A stretch of 64,000 nucleotides of DNA, from assembly GCA_041684965.1 (NCBI GenBank), contig JAWLGR010000007.1:1-64000 (forward strand), given 5' to 3'. This stretch comes from Mariniphaga sp041684965 (lineage in GTDB: Bacteria > Bacteroidota > Bacteroidia > Bacteroidales > Prolixibacteraceae). Both the position numbers and the translations under genes were made by a program. The notes beneath the pieces are model-generated. The model searched no databases and was not told where the DNA came from. It was given only the letters and a program-made list of their open reading frames with translations. This document shows, piece after piece, positions 10,209 through 18,561 of this stretch (position 1 is its first letter; each line of letters begins with the position of its first letter).

Positions 10209-10239
10209 TTGACGCCTATCGGAAAAATTTTACTTTTTG
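10209..10239 (+). promoter_or_regulatory. Candidate promoter for the ECF sigma gene
   Basis: TTG at 10209-10211 is followed after 19 bases by TACTTTTTG at 10231-10239. This is close to the Bacteroidota TTTG-N19-TAnnTTTG promoter, with one extra base inside the -7 element. The sigma-factor ATG lies 21 bases further downstream. Confidence 0.45.
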
Positions 10240-10260
10240 TTTACAAATAAATAGAAGGTA

Positions 10261-10854
10261 ATGTTCAGAACAAACGAACTGAACGATAATGAACTCGTTC
10301 AAAGTTTTATCGAAGGCGATCAAAACTCACTTGAGATTTTAATTCATCGTCACAAAAACAGGGTATATTCCTATGTTTTACTGATTGTAAAAAACCAGGA
10401 ATTAGCTGAAGATATTTTTCAGGAGACTTTTATAAAGGTTATTCGCTCTCTAAAACGTGGAAAATATGTGGAAAACGGGAAGTTTGTCTCCTGGGTTTTA
10501 CGTATTGCTCATAATCTGATTATCGACCATTTCAGGAAGGAAAAACTTCAGGGGACAATTTCAAACGACAGTATGGAAGTTGATGTCTTTAATTCACATA
10601 AATTTTCTGAGGAAACCATTGAAGACCATCTGGTTAATGCACAAATCCTCAGTGAAGTGAAAGAATTGATAAAAGAACTGCCGGAAGATCAGCAACAGGT
10701 TATTTATATGCGCCACTACATGGATATGAGCTTTAAAGAAATTGCGGAGCAAACTGGAGTCAGTATTAATACTGCTTTGGGTAGGATGCGCTATGCTCTG
10801 ATAAATCTTAGAAAGCTTATTAGGCAAAAGAACCTCGTACTTACCCGGTTTTAA
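10261..10854 (+). CDS. ECF-type RNA polymerase sigma factor
   Basis: This 197-residue protein has the two-domain structure of ECF sigma factors. Region 2 contains AEDIFQETFIKVIRSL and WVLRIAHNLIIDHFRK (about residues 45-95), which bind the -10 element and core polymerase. Region 4 contains LPEDQQQVIYMRHYMDMSFKEIAEQTG and a helix-turn-helix ending in GRMRYALINLRKLI. No anti-sigma factor with membrane spans follows. Instead a short acidic protein comes directly after, then a terminator, so the two genes form a closed transcription unit. The target genes are unknown. The start at 10261 follows AGAAGGTA, a weak ribosome binding site. Confidence 0.93.
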   Translation: MFRTNELNDNELVQSFIEGDQNSLEILIHRHKNRVYSYVLLIVKNQELAEDIFQETFIKVIRSLKRGKYVENGKFVSWVLRIAHNLIIDHFRKEKLQGTISNDSMEVDVFNSHKFSEETIEDHLVNAQILSEVKELIKELPEDQQQVIYMRHYMDMSFKEIAEQTGVSINTALGRMRYALINLRKLIRQKNLVLTRF

Positions 10855-10925
10855 CATTTATTAACACAATAACTGTTGTATCATGGCGTTATCCATTAAG
10901 TATGAATTTAATATAAATAACGCCT

Positions 10926-11144
10926 ATGAAAAAATGGTTTACATTAATTTTTTTTGTTAAAAAATTCTCAAATCAATCATTCGGGAACACCGAAGATTTT
11001 TTGCCGGATTTTTTAACAGACTCTGATGCTGAGTTGGGTTTTTCACCTTCTGCCGGTTCAATTAAAAACATTTTGGATTTTGCTAATTCTTACGAGGTAT
11101 TGAATAGCAATTCTACCGGTCAGATTGAGTTGATAACCAATTAA
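10926..11144 (+). CDS. Small acidic protein paired with the ECF sigma factor
   Basis: This 72-residue protein of unknown function lies 71 bases after the sigma gene and just before a terminator. The C-terminal half, SIKNILDFANSYEVLNSNSTG, resembles a short motif (IxNILxFAxSYxV then a Leu/Ile-Asn end) that I recall in small proteins encoded beside Bacteroidota ECF sigma factors. I cannot confirm this here. It has no signal peptide or membrane span: the first 15 residues are hydrophobic but interrupted by lysines. A role in modulating the sigma factor is inferred only from position. Confidence 0.7.
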   Translation: MKKWFTLIFFVKKFSNQSFGNTEDFLPDFLTDSDAELGFSPSAGSIKNILDFANSYEVLNSNSTGQIELITN

Positions 11145-11160
11145 GAAAATTTATTTATTT

Positions 11161-11195
11161 AAAAAAGGTGTCGTGTTCATGGCACCTTTTTTTTT
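11161..11195 (+). terminator. Rho-independent terminator of the sigma-factor unit
   Basis: A-tract plus GGTGTC (11161-11172) pairs with GGCACC plus T-tract (11181-11195) around an 8-base loop. It begins 16 bases after the stop of the small acidic protein. Confidence 0.88.
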
Positions 11196-11575
11196 GAGTT
11201 TTTATCTGTCCTGTTGTTTAATTTAATTTAGTTTGAAGCTCAGAGCAATATATGATGATGAGGATGGAAATGGAAGTTATGTGTGGAGAGGCCTTAATTT
11301 GGAAAGTAGAACTCCATTTTAAATACTATTCTCAACTCGATTTATTTTTCAAATAGTTATTTCATCTTTTGCTGTGGGGATAATTTAATTATACCAGTTC
11401 TAAATAAATAGGTAGTAAGGTTTTTTTTAAAAAACTTTAGAATTTATTGGATGATTGTTTTAATGTCAACATTATGAAGTTGTTGAGCGTGTTTTTATTT
11501 ACTCATAATGGATAGGTGAAAAGGATTTATATTGAAAGTTTTGATGTTTCCCGGTGTCCTCATCATTGGTAAAAT
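11196..11575. other. Intergenic stretch, possible decayed coding fragment
   Basis: No complete gene is visible. One plus-strand frame ending with TAA at about 11321 reads KLRAIYDDEDGNGSYVWRGL and a few more residues. It looks protein-like but has no start codon and a stop shortly upstream. It may be the tail of a deleted gene or chance. The remainder is AT-rich with no recognised element. Confidence 0.35.
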
Positions 11576-11607
11576 TTTGATTTCTTTCTGTTCAATATCT
11601 ATATTTG
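11576..11607 (+). promoter_or_regulatory. Strong Bacteroidota-type promoter of the etf operon
   Basis: TTTG at 11576-11579 is followed, after exactly 20 bases, by TATATTTG at 11600-11607. Both elements fit the -33/-7 consensus of the phylum. Transcription would begin a few bases later and give a 5' leader of about 170 bases before etfB. Confidence 0.75.
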
Positions 11608-11636
11608 CTGCCCTTCCGGAAAAATTGGGAAGGCAG
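11608..11636 (+). promoter_or_regulatory. 5' leader hairpin upstream of etfB
   Basis: CTGCCCTTCC (11608-11617) can pair with GGGAAGGCAG (11627-11636) over ten positions, with one C-A mismatch and one wobble pair, around a 9-base loop. It lies at the very 5' end of the predicted transcript. No U-tract follows, so it is not a terminator. It may stabilise the mRNA or act as an operator. Confidence 0.5.
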
Positions 11637-11786
11637 TTTAATGATGATGAGATATAATTAAAGAATAAAATAAATTAATCTGGAATATATGAATTCTTCC
11701 TAATTCAAGAATTTTCGAAGAAACATAGAATAAGGAAGTATATTGAAGGTTTCACTAAAAACCAAAGAAGTAAATTAATTATCAAA

Positions 11787-12662
11787 ATGAAAGCTTACAA
11801 CATTATTGTTTTGGCCAAACAGGTGCCCGATACCCGGAATGTTGGCAAAGATGCAATGAAAGCCGATGGTACAGTTAATCGAGCTGTTTTACCTGCCATT
11901 TTTAATCCTGAAGATCTTAATGCGCTGGAACAGGCATTACGTATTAAGGATCAGTTTCCGGGAACAACTGTCAAAATTCTGACAATGGGTCCTGTACGTG
12001 CTGCTGAAATAATTCGTGAAGGATTATTCAGAGGTGGTGATGGAGGCGTGTTGCTTACTGACAGGGCTTTTGCAGGCTCTGATACGCTTGCTACTTCGTA
12101 TGCTTTGGGACAGGCATTAAAAAAGATGGGAAAGGTTGATCTGGTAATAGCCGGACGTCAGGCAATTGATGGGGATACAGCTCAGGTAGGACCACAAGTG
12201 GCAGAAAAGCTTAATTTGCTTCAGGTTACATATGTAGAAGAAGTAAAGGAATTGAACGAGGACACAATTGTATTAAAACGCAGGCTCGACAGAGGGGTTG
12301 AAACTGTGAAATGTAAATTACCACTTGTTATTACCGTTAATGGAACTGCCCCTGAATGCAGGGTCAGAAATGCCAAAATGCTTATGAAATATAAACGCGC
12401 AAAAACAGTAACTGAACTTCAGAAAGAAAATGAAGATTATACCCAACTGTACAACAACAGACCCGATCTGAATATACCTGAATGGACCGTTAACGATATT
12501 GAAACGGATGCTTCCCAACTAGGCTTAAACGGTTCTCCTACCAAGGTCAAATCTATTGAAAACGTGGTGCTTCAGGCTAAAGATTCGAAAATTATCTCAG
12601 ATTCAGATGCAGATATCGAAACTATGATGATTGAGCTTATTAAAAGCCATACCCTTGGATAA
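11787..12662 (+). CDS. etfB: Electron transfer flavoprotein beta subunit
   Basis: This 291-residue protein matches EtfB, the AMP- (or second FAD-) binding half of the ETF heterodimer that takes electrons from acyl-CoA dehydrogenases. Family features include the opening IIVLAKQVPDT, NPEDLNALEQALRIKD near residues 43-58, and the AGRQAIDGDTAQVGPQVAE nucleotide loop near 125-143. It is the first gene of a three-gene operon with etfA (23 bases downstream) and an acyl-CoA dehydrogenase, so its electron donor is probably encoded beside it. Fatty-acid or branched-chain acyl-CoA oxidation is the likely pathway. A bifurcating ETF cannot be excluded, since the classical partner for that (a FixC/FixX pair) is not in the window. 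Confidence 0.95.
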   Translation: MKAYNIIVLAKQVPDTRNVGKDAMKADGTVNRAVLPAIFNPEDLNALEQALRIKDQFPGTTVKILTMGPVRAAEIIREGLFRGGDGGVLLTDRAFAGSDTLATSYALGQALKKMGKVDLVIAGRQAIDGDTAQVGPQVAEKLNLLQVTYVEEVKELNEDTIVLKRRLDRGVETVKCKLPLVITVNGTAPECRVRNAKMLMKYKRAKTVTELQKENEDYTQLYNNRPDLNIPEWTVNDIETDASQLGLNGSPTKVKSIENVVLQAKDSKIISDSDADIETMMIELIKSHTLG

Positions 12663-12685
12663 TTTTAAATCGAAACAATAAGAAC

Positions 12686-13705
12686 ATGAATAACGTATTT
12701 GTTTATTGTGAAATAGAAGATGGCCAGGTAGCCGAGGTAAGCCAGGAGTTACTGACCAAAGGGAGAAAACTGGCAAATGAGCTGAATTGTAAATTGGAAG
12801 CCATTGCCATCGGACATCAACTTGAAGCTGTTGCTGAGCAAATTATTCCTTATGGGGTGGATAATTTATACCTCGCCGATGATAAAAAATTGTATCCATA
12901 CCAGACTTTGCCTCATTCAGCGATAGTTGTGAATCTTTTTAAGGAAAAACAACCACAAATCGGATTGATGGGGGCTACTTCCATTGGCCGCGATCTGGGG
13001 CCAAGGGTTTCTTCTGCATTACACAGCGGGTTAACTGCTGATTGTACCAGCCTTGAAATTGGGGAACATTCCGATAAGAAATCGGGTAAGAATTACGAAA
13101 ATCTTCTTTACCAGATTCGCCCTGCATTTGGTGGCAATATCATTGCCACAATTATTAATCCCGATTGCCGTCCGCAAATGGCCACAGTGCGGGAAGGAGT
13201 GATGAGAAAAAATATTCTCGATCCCAAATACAAAGGGAAGATCATTTCACTTGATGTTTCGAAATATACCAGCGAGTCTGATTTCATAGTGGAAATCCTT
13301 GATCGGCATGTTGAAAAAAGCAAACTTAATATAAAAGGTTCTCCTATTATAGTTTCCGGGGGGTATGGTGTTGGTTCAAAGGAAAATTTCAAACTGCTTT
13401 TCGACCTGGCTGAAGTTTTGGGAGGTGAAGTAGGGGCCTCACGTGCTGCAATTGATGCTGGTTATGTAGAACACGAAAGGCAAATTGGTCAAACTGGTTT
13501 GACTGTGCGTCCGAAACTGTATATTGCCTGTGGTATTTCGGGTCAGATTCAGCACCGTGCAGGTATGGAACAATCTGCTCAGATAATTGCAATAAATACC
13601 GATCCTGATGCTCCTATTAATTCAATCGCCGATTATGTGATTACTGGTGATATTGCTGAAATCATTCCGAAAATGATAAAGTATTATAAAATGAACACGA
13701 AATAA
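12686..13705 (+). CDS. etfA: Electron transfer flavoprotein alpha subunit
   Basis: This 339-residue EtfA carries the electron-carrying FAD. The N-terminal domain shows GATSIGRDLGPRVSSAL and a following GLTADCTSL segment. The C-terminal FAD domain shows the GGYGVGSKENF region near residue 223, then GASRAAIDAGYVEHERQIGQTG and CGISGQIQHRAGM, close to the canonical SR..(V)D.GW..(N)..(Q)VGQTG and GISGA.QHxAG patterns. The gene follows etfB and precedes the acyl-CoA dehydrogenase with about 24-base gaps, consistent with one transcript. Confidence 0.95.
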   Translation: MNNVFVYCEIEDGQVAEVSQELLTKGRKLANELNCKLEAIAIGHQLEAVAEQIIPYGVDNLYLADDKKLYPYQTLPHSAIVVNLFKEKQPQIGLMGATSIGRDLGPRVSSALHSGLTADCTSLEIGEHSDKKSGKNYENLLYQIRPAFGGNIIATIINPDCRPQMATVREGVMRKNILDPKYKGKIISLDVSKYTSESDFIVEILDRHVEKSKLNIKGSPIIVSGGYGVGSKENFKLLFDLAEVLGGEVGASRAAIDAGYVEHERQIGQTGLTVRPKLYIACGISGQIQHRAGMEQSAQIIAINTDPDAPINSIADYVITGDIAEIIPKMIKYYKMNTK

Positions 13706-13729
13706 TTTTGAATAATAATATTCAGTAAG

Positions 13730-15439
13730 ATGGCAAATTTTTTTACAGATAACCGCGAATTGAAATTTCATTTAAATCATCCTTCAATGGCAAAAATTGT
13801 CCGTTTAAAGGAGCGGGAATTCACATTTAAGGATGAATTTCAGTTTGCCCCGCTTGACTTTGAAGATGCAATGGACAATTACGAGCGCGTGCTTGAAATT
13901 GTAGGTGAGGTTTGTGGTGATATTGTTGCACCAAATGCTGAAAGCATTGATGCCGAAGGCCCACAGGTTATTGACGGGCGTGTGATATATGCTACCGGAA
14001 CCCAGATCAACCTTGATGCCTTAAAGCAGGCCGGATTAATGGGCATGTCGTTGCCATATAAGTACGAGGGATTGAATTTTCCAATTGTACCATATATTAT
14101 GGCAGCCGATATAGTCTCACGGGCTGATGCTGGTTTTGTAAATATATGGGGGTTGCAGGATTGTGCTGAAACTATTAATGAATTCGCTTCGACAGAACAA
14201 AAAGAGAAATACCTTCCACGTGTTTGTAAGGGGGATACCATGGCTATGGATTTAACTGAACCCGATGCAGGTTCCGATTTGCAGGCAGTGCAATTAAAAG
14301 CCACATGGGATGAGAAGAAAAATGTTTGGTTGTTGAACGGTGTAAAACGGTTTATTACAAACGGGGATGGTGATATATCCCTTGTTTTGGCACGCTCTGA
14401 ACCGGGTACAAAAGATGGCCGTGGTCTTTCAATGTTTATTTATGACAAGCAAAACGGTGGGGTTACCGTCAGGCGTATCGAGCATAAAATGGGTATTATC
14501 GGATCTCCTACATGTGAGCTTGTTTTTAAAAATGCACCTGGTGAACTGGTAGGTTCCCGAAAGCTGGGACTTATAAAATATGTGATGGCACTGATGAATG
14601 GAGCCCGGTTAGGAATTGCTGCCCAGTCGGTGGGTTTATGTGAAGCAGCTTATCGTGAGGCTTTGATTTATGCAAAAGAGCGTATGCAGTTTGGTAAGGC
14701 AATTATCCGCTTTCCTGCTGTGTTTGAAATGCTTTCGCTAATGAAAGCAAAACTGGACGCATCCAGAACTCTGCTATATGAAACTGCACGTTTTGTGGAT
14801 GTATATAAAACTTATATGCATATTGCTGACGAAAGGGACTTAACCAGGGAGGAACGTGAAGAAATGAAGCGTTATCAGCGTCTGGCTGATATTTTTACTC
14901 CTCTGGCCAAGGGAATGTCAAGTGAATACAGCAACCAGCTGGCTTACGATGCCGTTCAGATACATGGTGGTTCAGGTTTTATGAAGGATTATCCTGTTGA
15001 AAGGATATACCGCGATGCCCGGATTACTTCAATTTATGAAGGCACAACCCAATTGCAGGTGGTGGCTGCAATCAGGGGTATTACAACCGGTGCGTTTCTT
15101 AACCGTATCAGGGAATATGAAGCTGAAAAAATTTCTCCTAAACTGGAATACCTGAAACGCTCACTGATAATTTTAACCGATGATTATGAGCAGGCTGTAA
15201 AAAAAGTTACCTCTGCTGATGATAATGAATTTATTGATTTTCATGCACGACGCCTGGTGGAAATGGCCGGGCATATTATCATGAGTTACTTGTTGCTGCT
15301 CGACAGCAACCGCGATGAAATGTTTCTTCGCTCGGCTAAAAATTATATCACTTTCGCCAAATCACAGGTGAAGGCACATGCTGAATTTATAAGAGTTTCG
15401 GAATTAAGTGATATAGGATCTTATAAATTCGAATTGTAA
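13730..15439 (+). CDS. Acyl-CoA dehydrogenase (long, ~570-residue form)
   Basis: This FAD enzyme introduces the alpha-beta double bond in acyl-CoA substrates and passes electrons to ETF. The core shows LTEPDAGSD (175-183), WLLNGVKRFITNGD (200-213), GARLGIAAQSVGL (291-303) and QIHGGSGF (410-417). Glu437 in SIYEGTT is the likely catalytic base. At 569 residues it is much longer than the ~380-residue short-chain enzymes. The extra C-terminal helical part (about 455-569) resembles the long acyl-CoA dehydrogenases common in Bacteroidota. Chain-length preference cannot be deduced. It is the last gene of the etf operon, and a strong terminator lies 26 bases after the stop. Confidence 0.94.
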   Translation: MANFFTDNRELKFHLNHPSMAKIVRLKEREFTFKDEFQFAPLDFEDAMDNYERVLEIVGEVCGDIVAPNAESIDAEGPQVIDGRVIYATGTQINLDALKQAGLMGMSLPYKYEGLNFPIVPYIMAADIVSRADAGFVNIWGLQDCAETINEFASTEQKEKYLPRVCKGDTMAMDLTEPDAGSDLQAVQLKATWDEKKNVWLLNGVKRFITNGDGDISLVLARSEPGTKDGRGLSMFIYDKQNGGVTVRRIEHKMGIIGSPTCELVFKNAPGELVGSRKLGLIKYVMALMNGARLGIAAQSVGLCEAAYREALIYAKERMQFGKAIIRFPAVFEMLSLMKAKLDASRTLLYETARFVDVYKTYMHIADERDLTREEREEMKRYQRLADIFTPLAKGMSSEYSNQLAYDAVQIHGGSGFMKDYPVERIYRDARITSIYEGTTQLQVVAAIRGITTGAFLNRIREYEAEKISPKLEYLKRSLIILTDDYEQAVKKVTSADDNEFIDFHARRLVEMAGHIIMSYLLLLDSNRDEMFLRSAKNYITFAKSQVKAHAEFIRVSELSDIGSYKFEL

Positions 15440-15465
15440 TTCCGAGAGCTTGAATTGATAAAATG

Positions 15466-15510
15466 AAAAGCCATTTCCGCAGCATACTGGAAATGGCTTT
15501 TCTTTTTTTT
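15466..15510 (+). terminator. Bidirectional terminator between etf operon and histidine kinase gene
   Basis: AAAAGCCATTTCC (15466-15478) and GGAAATGGCTTTT (15489-15501) form a perfect 13-bp stem with a 10-base loop. A T-tract follows on the plus strand and an A-rich flank serves the minus strand. It lies between convergent genes. Confidence 0.93.
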
Positions 15511-15520
15511 GGAAAATTCC

Positions 15521-18226
15521 TTATGCAGAATATTCCTTTAAGTAACAATAAAACGCTGAACCTTTATTTGGCTGGCTTTCCACCTCTATATAACCGCCAT
15601 TCTTTTCTATTATCGTTTTTATGATGTATAAGCCAAGACCTGTCCCATCTGCTTTTTTTGTGAACCTGCGGAAAGGTTTGAATATTTTTTCTCCTGCCTT
15701 CTTTAAATCTATCCCTATCCCAGTGTCGGTAATTTTCAGCAGCACAAAATCATTGATCCGGGTAGTGCTAATTTGTACTAACTCATTTTTTTCTTTTGCA
15801 GAATATTTTATAGCATTTGAAACCAGGTTTTTAAGAATACTGACCAGATGTATTTTAATATAGTTAATTGCTGGTACTTCTGAAAAATTGACATTAATAT
15901 CCCCATTGTATGCTGAAATTTCAGATGCTAAAACCTCGTTTAATTCTTGCCACACATTCTCAAAAGCAACTTTTTCTGCTTTAACCTCCTCTTTCATCTG
16001 GAGAGAAACCATTTCAAGCAGGCCATCAACTGTGAGTTGCAGCCTTTGGGTTACAGGTTTAAACATGCTAAAAAGTTCCATCCTTTTCTTTTCATCGTTT
16101 TGATTGGCTATGAGTTCGTTAAGGGCGAACAGATTGCCAATAGGTGATCGAAGGTCATGTGCAGCTATCTGAACAAAATCTTCCAGCACTTCATTCATTC
16201 GGGTAAGATTTTTGTTTTGTTCCGCCAACTGTTCATTTGCTTCTTTTCTTTCCGTAATATCCAGATGAATGCCTGCCCATGAAATTATTTTACCATCTCT
16301 GTTCCTGATTGGTTTGGCCCGTGCCAGTATATGTTTTTTAATTCCATCTTTCCCAATGATCTTGTGCTCATGTTCATATGGAGCGCCTGTGTTCACAGAA
16401 TGCATCCACATTCCCATTATCTCCTGTGACTGTTCAAAAACCATATGTTCATGCCATCCATATACCTTTAATTCTTCAAAGGACCTGCCAACAAGTTTGC
16501 AGAACGATTCACTCAGGTAGGTAACTTTTCCTTCCGCATCGGCAGCCCATACTCCATAATCGACCGCTTCTCCCATTATCCGGTATTTCTGTTCCGATTC
16601 GGCAAGTGCTTCCTTTTCCATTGCCAGCTGTTCTATCAATCTTTCTTTTTCCTGTTCAGCCCGTTTGGTGTCAGAAATATCACGGGCAACAACCACCGAA
16701 CCTGTAATTTTGTGATTGCTATCGCGGATGGGAGCAAAACTAAAACTACCCACCCAGGTCTCACCGGTGTCTTTGCGAAAAACCGTATATTCCGATTTGG
16801 ATATTTTCTCACCACGCAAAGCACGGGCTATTGGAAGTTCGTCATGGTCGGCCAGCTTCCCGTCAGGTAGATAGAAGTCGAAAAAAGAAAGATACTGACT
16901 GATATCATTTGAAAAAATCGTTCCAGGATTAATCCGGTAAAAATAATAGAATGCCTCGTTAAATTCAATCAGTTTTCCTTCTGCGTCAGAAATATAAACT
17001 GCATCGGTCATGCTTGCCAGGGCAGTTGAAATAATATTCTTACTTTTTAAAAGCTCCTTCTGAGCTTTCCTGCGTTCACTGATGTCAATGCCAATTCCAA
17101 TCCTGCGCCCGTCAGTTGAGGAAACATTGGCCCACAAAGTATCTTTGGTTGTACCGTCTTTGCAGGTAATAACAATGTCTTTAAATCCTGGTGCAAGTGA
17201 TTGCATGTATTCTGCAACTTCTTTCCGGTACTCTGGACTGGGGTAAGCCAGTTCCATAATGTTTTTATATTGGGTATCCCGGGAAGTCCAGCCTGTAACG
17301 CGTTCTGCTTCCCGGTTGAGTTCTACTTTCTTTATTTCCGGATCGTAAACTGAAATCATAGCTGGAACAGTGTCAAAAATTATCTGTAGCAGGTCGTGCT
17401 CCTTTTTTTGTTGTTCTTCCAGTTGCTTTCGCTCTGTAATATCCTGAAATGTTGTAAGTATGGTTTCACCCATGCTTGATTTCAGAATTTCGGAGGATAA
17501 TAAAACGCAAAGGTTTTTCCCGGACCGGTGTCTTACTTTAATTTCAAGATTTTTAACTCTTCCCCTGTTTTTTAAAAGTTCTACCATTTTATTCCGGTCA
17601 TCAGGGGAAACATATATTTGAATATCTAATGTGCTTTTACCGATGACTTCATCTTTATTAAGGCCAGACAGGGTGCAAAAAGTATCGTTTACTTCATAAA
17701 TTTTTCCTGTTTCCAATTCCGATAATACCAGTGCATTGGGGTTTGATTTAAATGCAATTTCAAATTTTTCTTCACTCTTCAGTAATGCCTCTTCAGCATG
17801 TTTTTTTTCTGTAATATCGTGAATAATGGAATACAATATAGGTTTCCCCATGAAAATAAATGATGAAGAGTACACTTCAACCTGACGGATCTGTCCATCG
17901 GCAAGCTTATGTGGAAAGATAAAATAATTTCGTTCATCCCTGAGGGCTTTCATCCATTCGGCCCTTACCTCGGCAGGATCCAATTGGTTGATATCCTGTA
18001 TATTTAATTTTTTAATTTTTTCTTTTGAATATTTATAAAATTTAACAGCGGCTTTATTGGCATCGATTATTGCTCCGATAGCCGGATCAATAAGAAGCAT
18101 TACTGCCTGATGTGATTCAAACATGGCCTGAAAAAAACTCTCATTAATAGATTCGGCTGTTTTATTTAAACCTTTATCGTAGAAAATTGCTTCCTTTTTA
18201 TGTTTTGTTGACTTCAATTTTTTCAT
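15521..18226 (-). CDS. Multi-PAS sensor histidine kinase
   Basis: This 901-residue kinase has no membrane span or signal peptide, so it is probably a cytoplasmic sensor. Five PAS/PAC modules are visible, each ending in a DIT/DIS-E-R/K type motif near residues 140, 268, 388, 525 and 665. The kinase core follows: His690 in AAHDLRSPIGNL, N box NLVSNAIKYS at about 800, G1 DTGIGI at about 834, KPFRRF at about 850 and G2 GTGLGLYI at about 861. No receiver domain is fused and no response regulator gene is adjacent, so it is an orphan kinase. Ligands of the PAS domains (haem, FAD or small molecules) cannot be told. It ends at the shared terminator with the etf operon and is divergent from typA. Confidence 0.93.
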   Translation of the reverse strand: MKKLKSTKHKKEAIFYDKGLNKTAESINESFFQAMFESHQAVMLLIDPAIGAIIDANKAAVKFYKYSKEKIKKLNIQDINQLDPAEVRAEWMKALRDERNYFIFPHKLADGQIRQVEVYSSSFIFMGKPILYSIIHDITEKKHAEEALLKSEEKFEIAFKSNPNALVLSELETGKIYEVNDTFCTLSGLNKDEVIGKSTLDIQIYVSPDDRNKMVELLKNRGRVKNLEIKVRHRSGKNLCVLLSSEILKSSMGETILTTFQDITERKQLEEQQKKEHDLLQIIFDTVPAMISVYDPEIKKVELNREAERVTGWTSRDTQYKNIMELAYPSPEYRKEVAEYMQSLAPGFKDIVITCKDGTTKDTLWANVSSTDGRRIGIGIDISERRKAQKELLKSKNIISTALASMTDAVYISDAEGKLIEFNEAFYYFYRINPGTIFSNDISQYLSFFDFYLPDGKLADHDELPIARALRGEKISKSEYTVFRKDTGETWVGSFSFAPIRDSNHKITGSVVVARDISDTKRAEQEKERLIEQLAMEKEALAESEQKYRIMGEAVDYGVWAADAEGKVTYLSESFCKLVGRSFEELKVYGWHEHMVFEQSQEIMGMWMHSVNTGAPYEHEHKIIGKDGIKKHILARAKPIRNRDGKIISWAGIHLDITERKEANEQLAEQNKNLTRMNEVLEDFVQIAAHDLRSPIGNLFALNELIANQNDEKKRMELFSMFKPVTQRLQLTVDGLLEMVSLQMKEEVKAEKVAFENVWQELNEVLASEISAYNGDINVNFSEVPAINYIKIHLVSILKNLVSNAIKYSAKEKNELVQISTTRINDFVLLKITDTGIGIDLKKAGEKIFKPFRRFTKKADGTGLGLYIIKTIIEKNGGYIEVESQPNKGSAFYCYLKEYSA

Positions 18227-18439
18227 TACAGGCTGTTTTGTAGAGTAAAGGTTGAATGGTTTTGAATACTAAAATAATAAAATTTTCATTTTGTGATAAT
18301 TTTAAGTCGTAGATCAGATTTTATATTTACTTTTTTTCAATTGGTTCCTTGTTTCCCGCTGTATATCATGTGTTTTCTATTTAAAATTATTTCAATATCA
18401 AATTGTTATCTTCCAGCCTGAAATTTATAAAAACACCTC

Positions 18440-18469
18440 TTTCGGCTAATGATTTCTTTTTTACCTTTG
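18440..18469 (+). promoter_or_regulatory. Candidate promoter of typA
   Basis: TTT at 18440-18442, a 19-base spacer and TACCTTTG at 18462-18469 fit the Bacteroidota promoter pattern, with the -33 element lacking its G. The expected start gives a leader of about 85 bases. The rest of the 18227-18552 gap shows nothing further. Confidence 0.6.
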
Positions 18470-18561
18470 CACGCCCTTTTAACAGGCCTTCTAAAATACC
18501 AATAAAGAACAGGGAATAACAGGAAGAAAGTATTTGCATTTATTGAAAACAATTGAAAACA

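Noticed and set aside
11196..11786. A complete gene or riboswitch upstream of etfB
   Set aside because: Only a short start-less fragment, a promoter and a simple hairpin are visible. No known riboswitch core was recognised.
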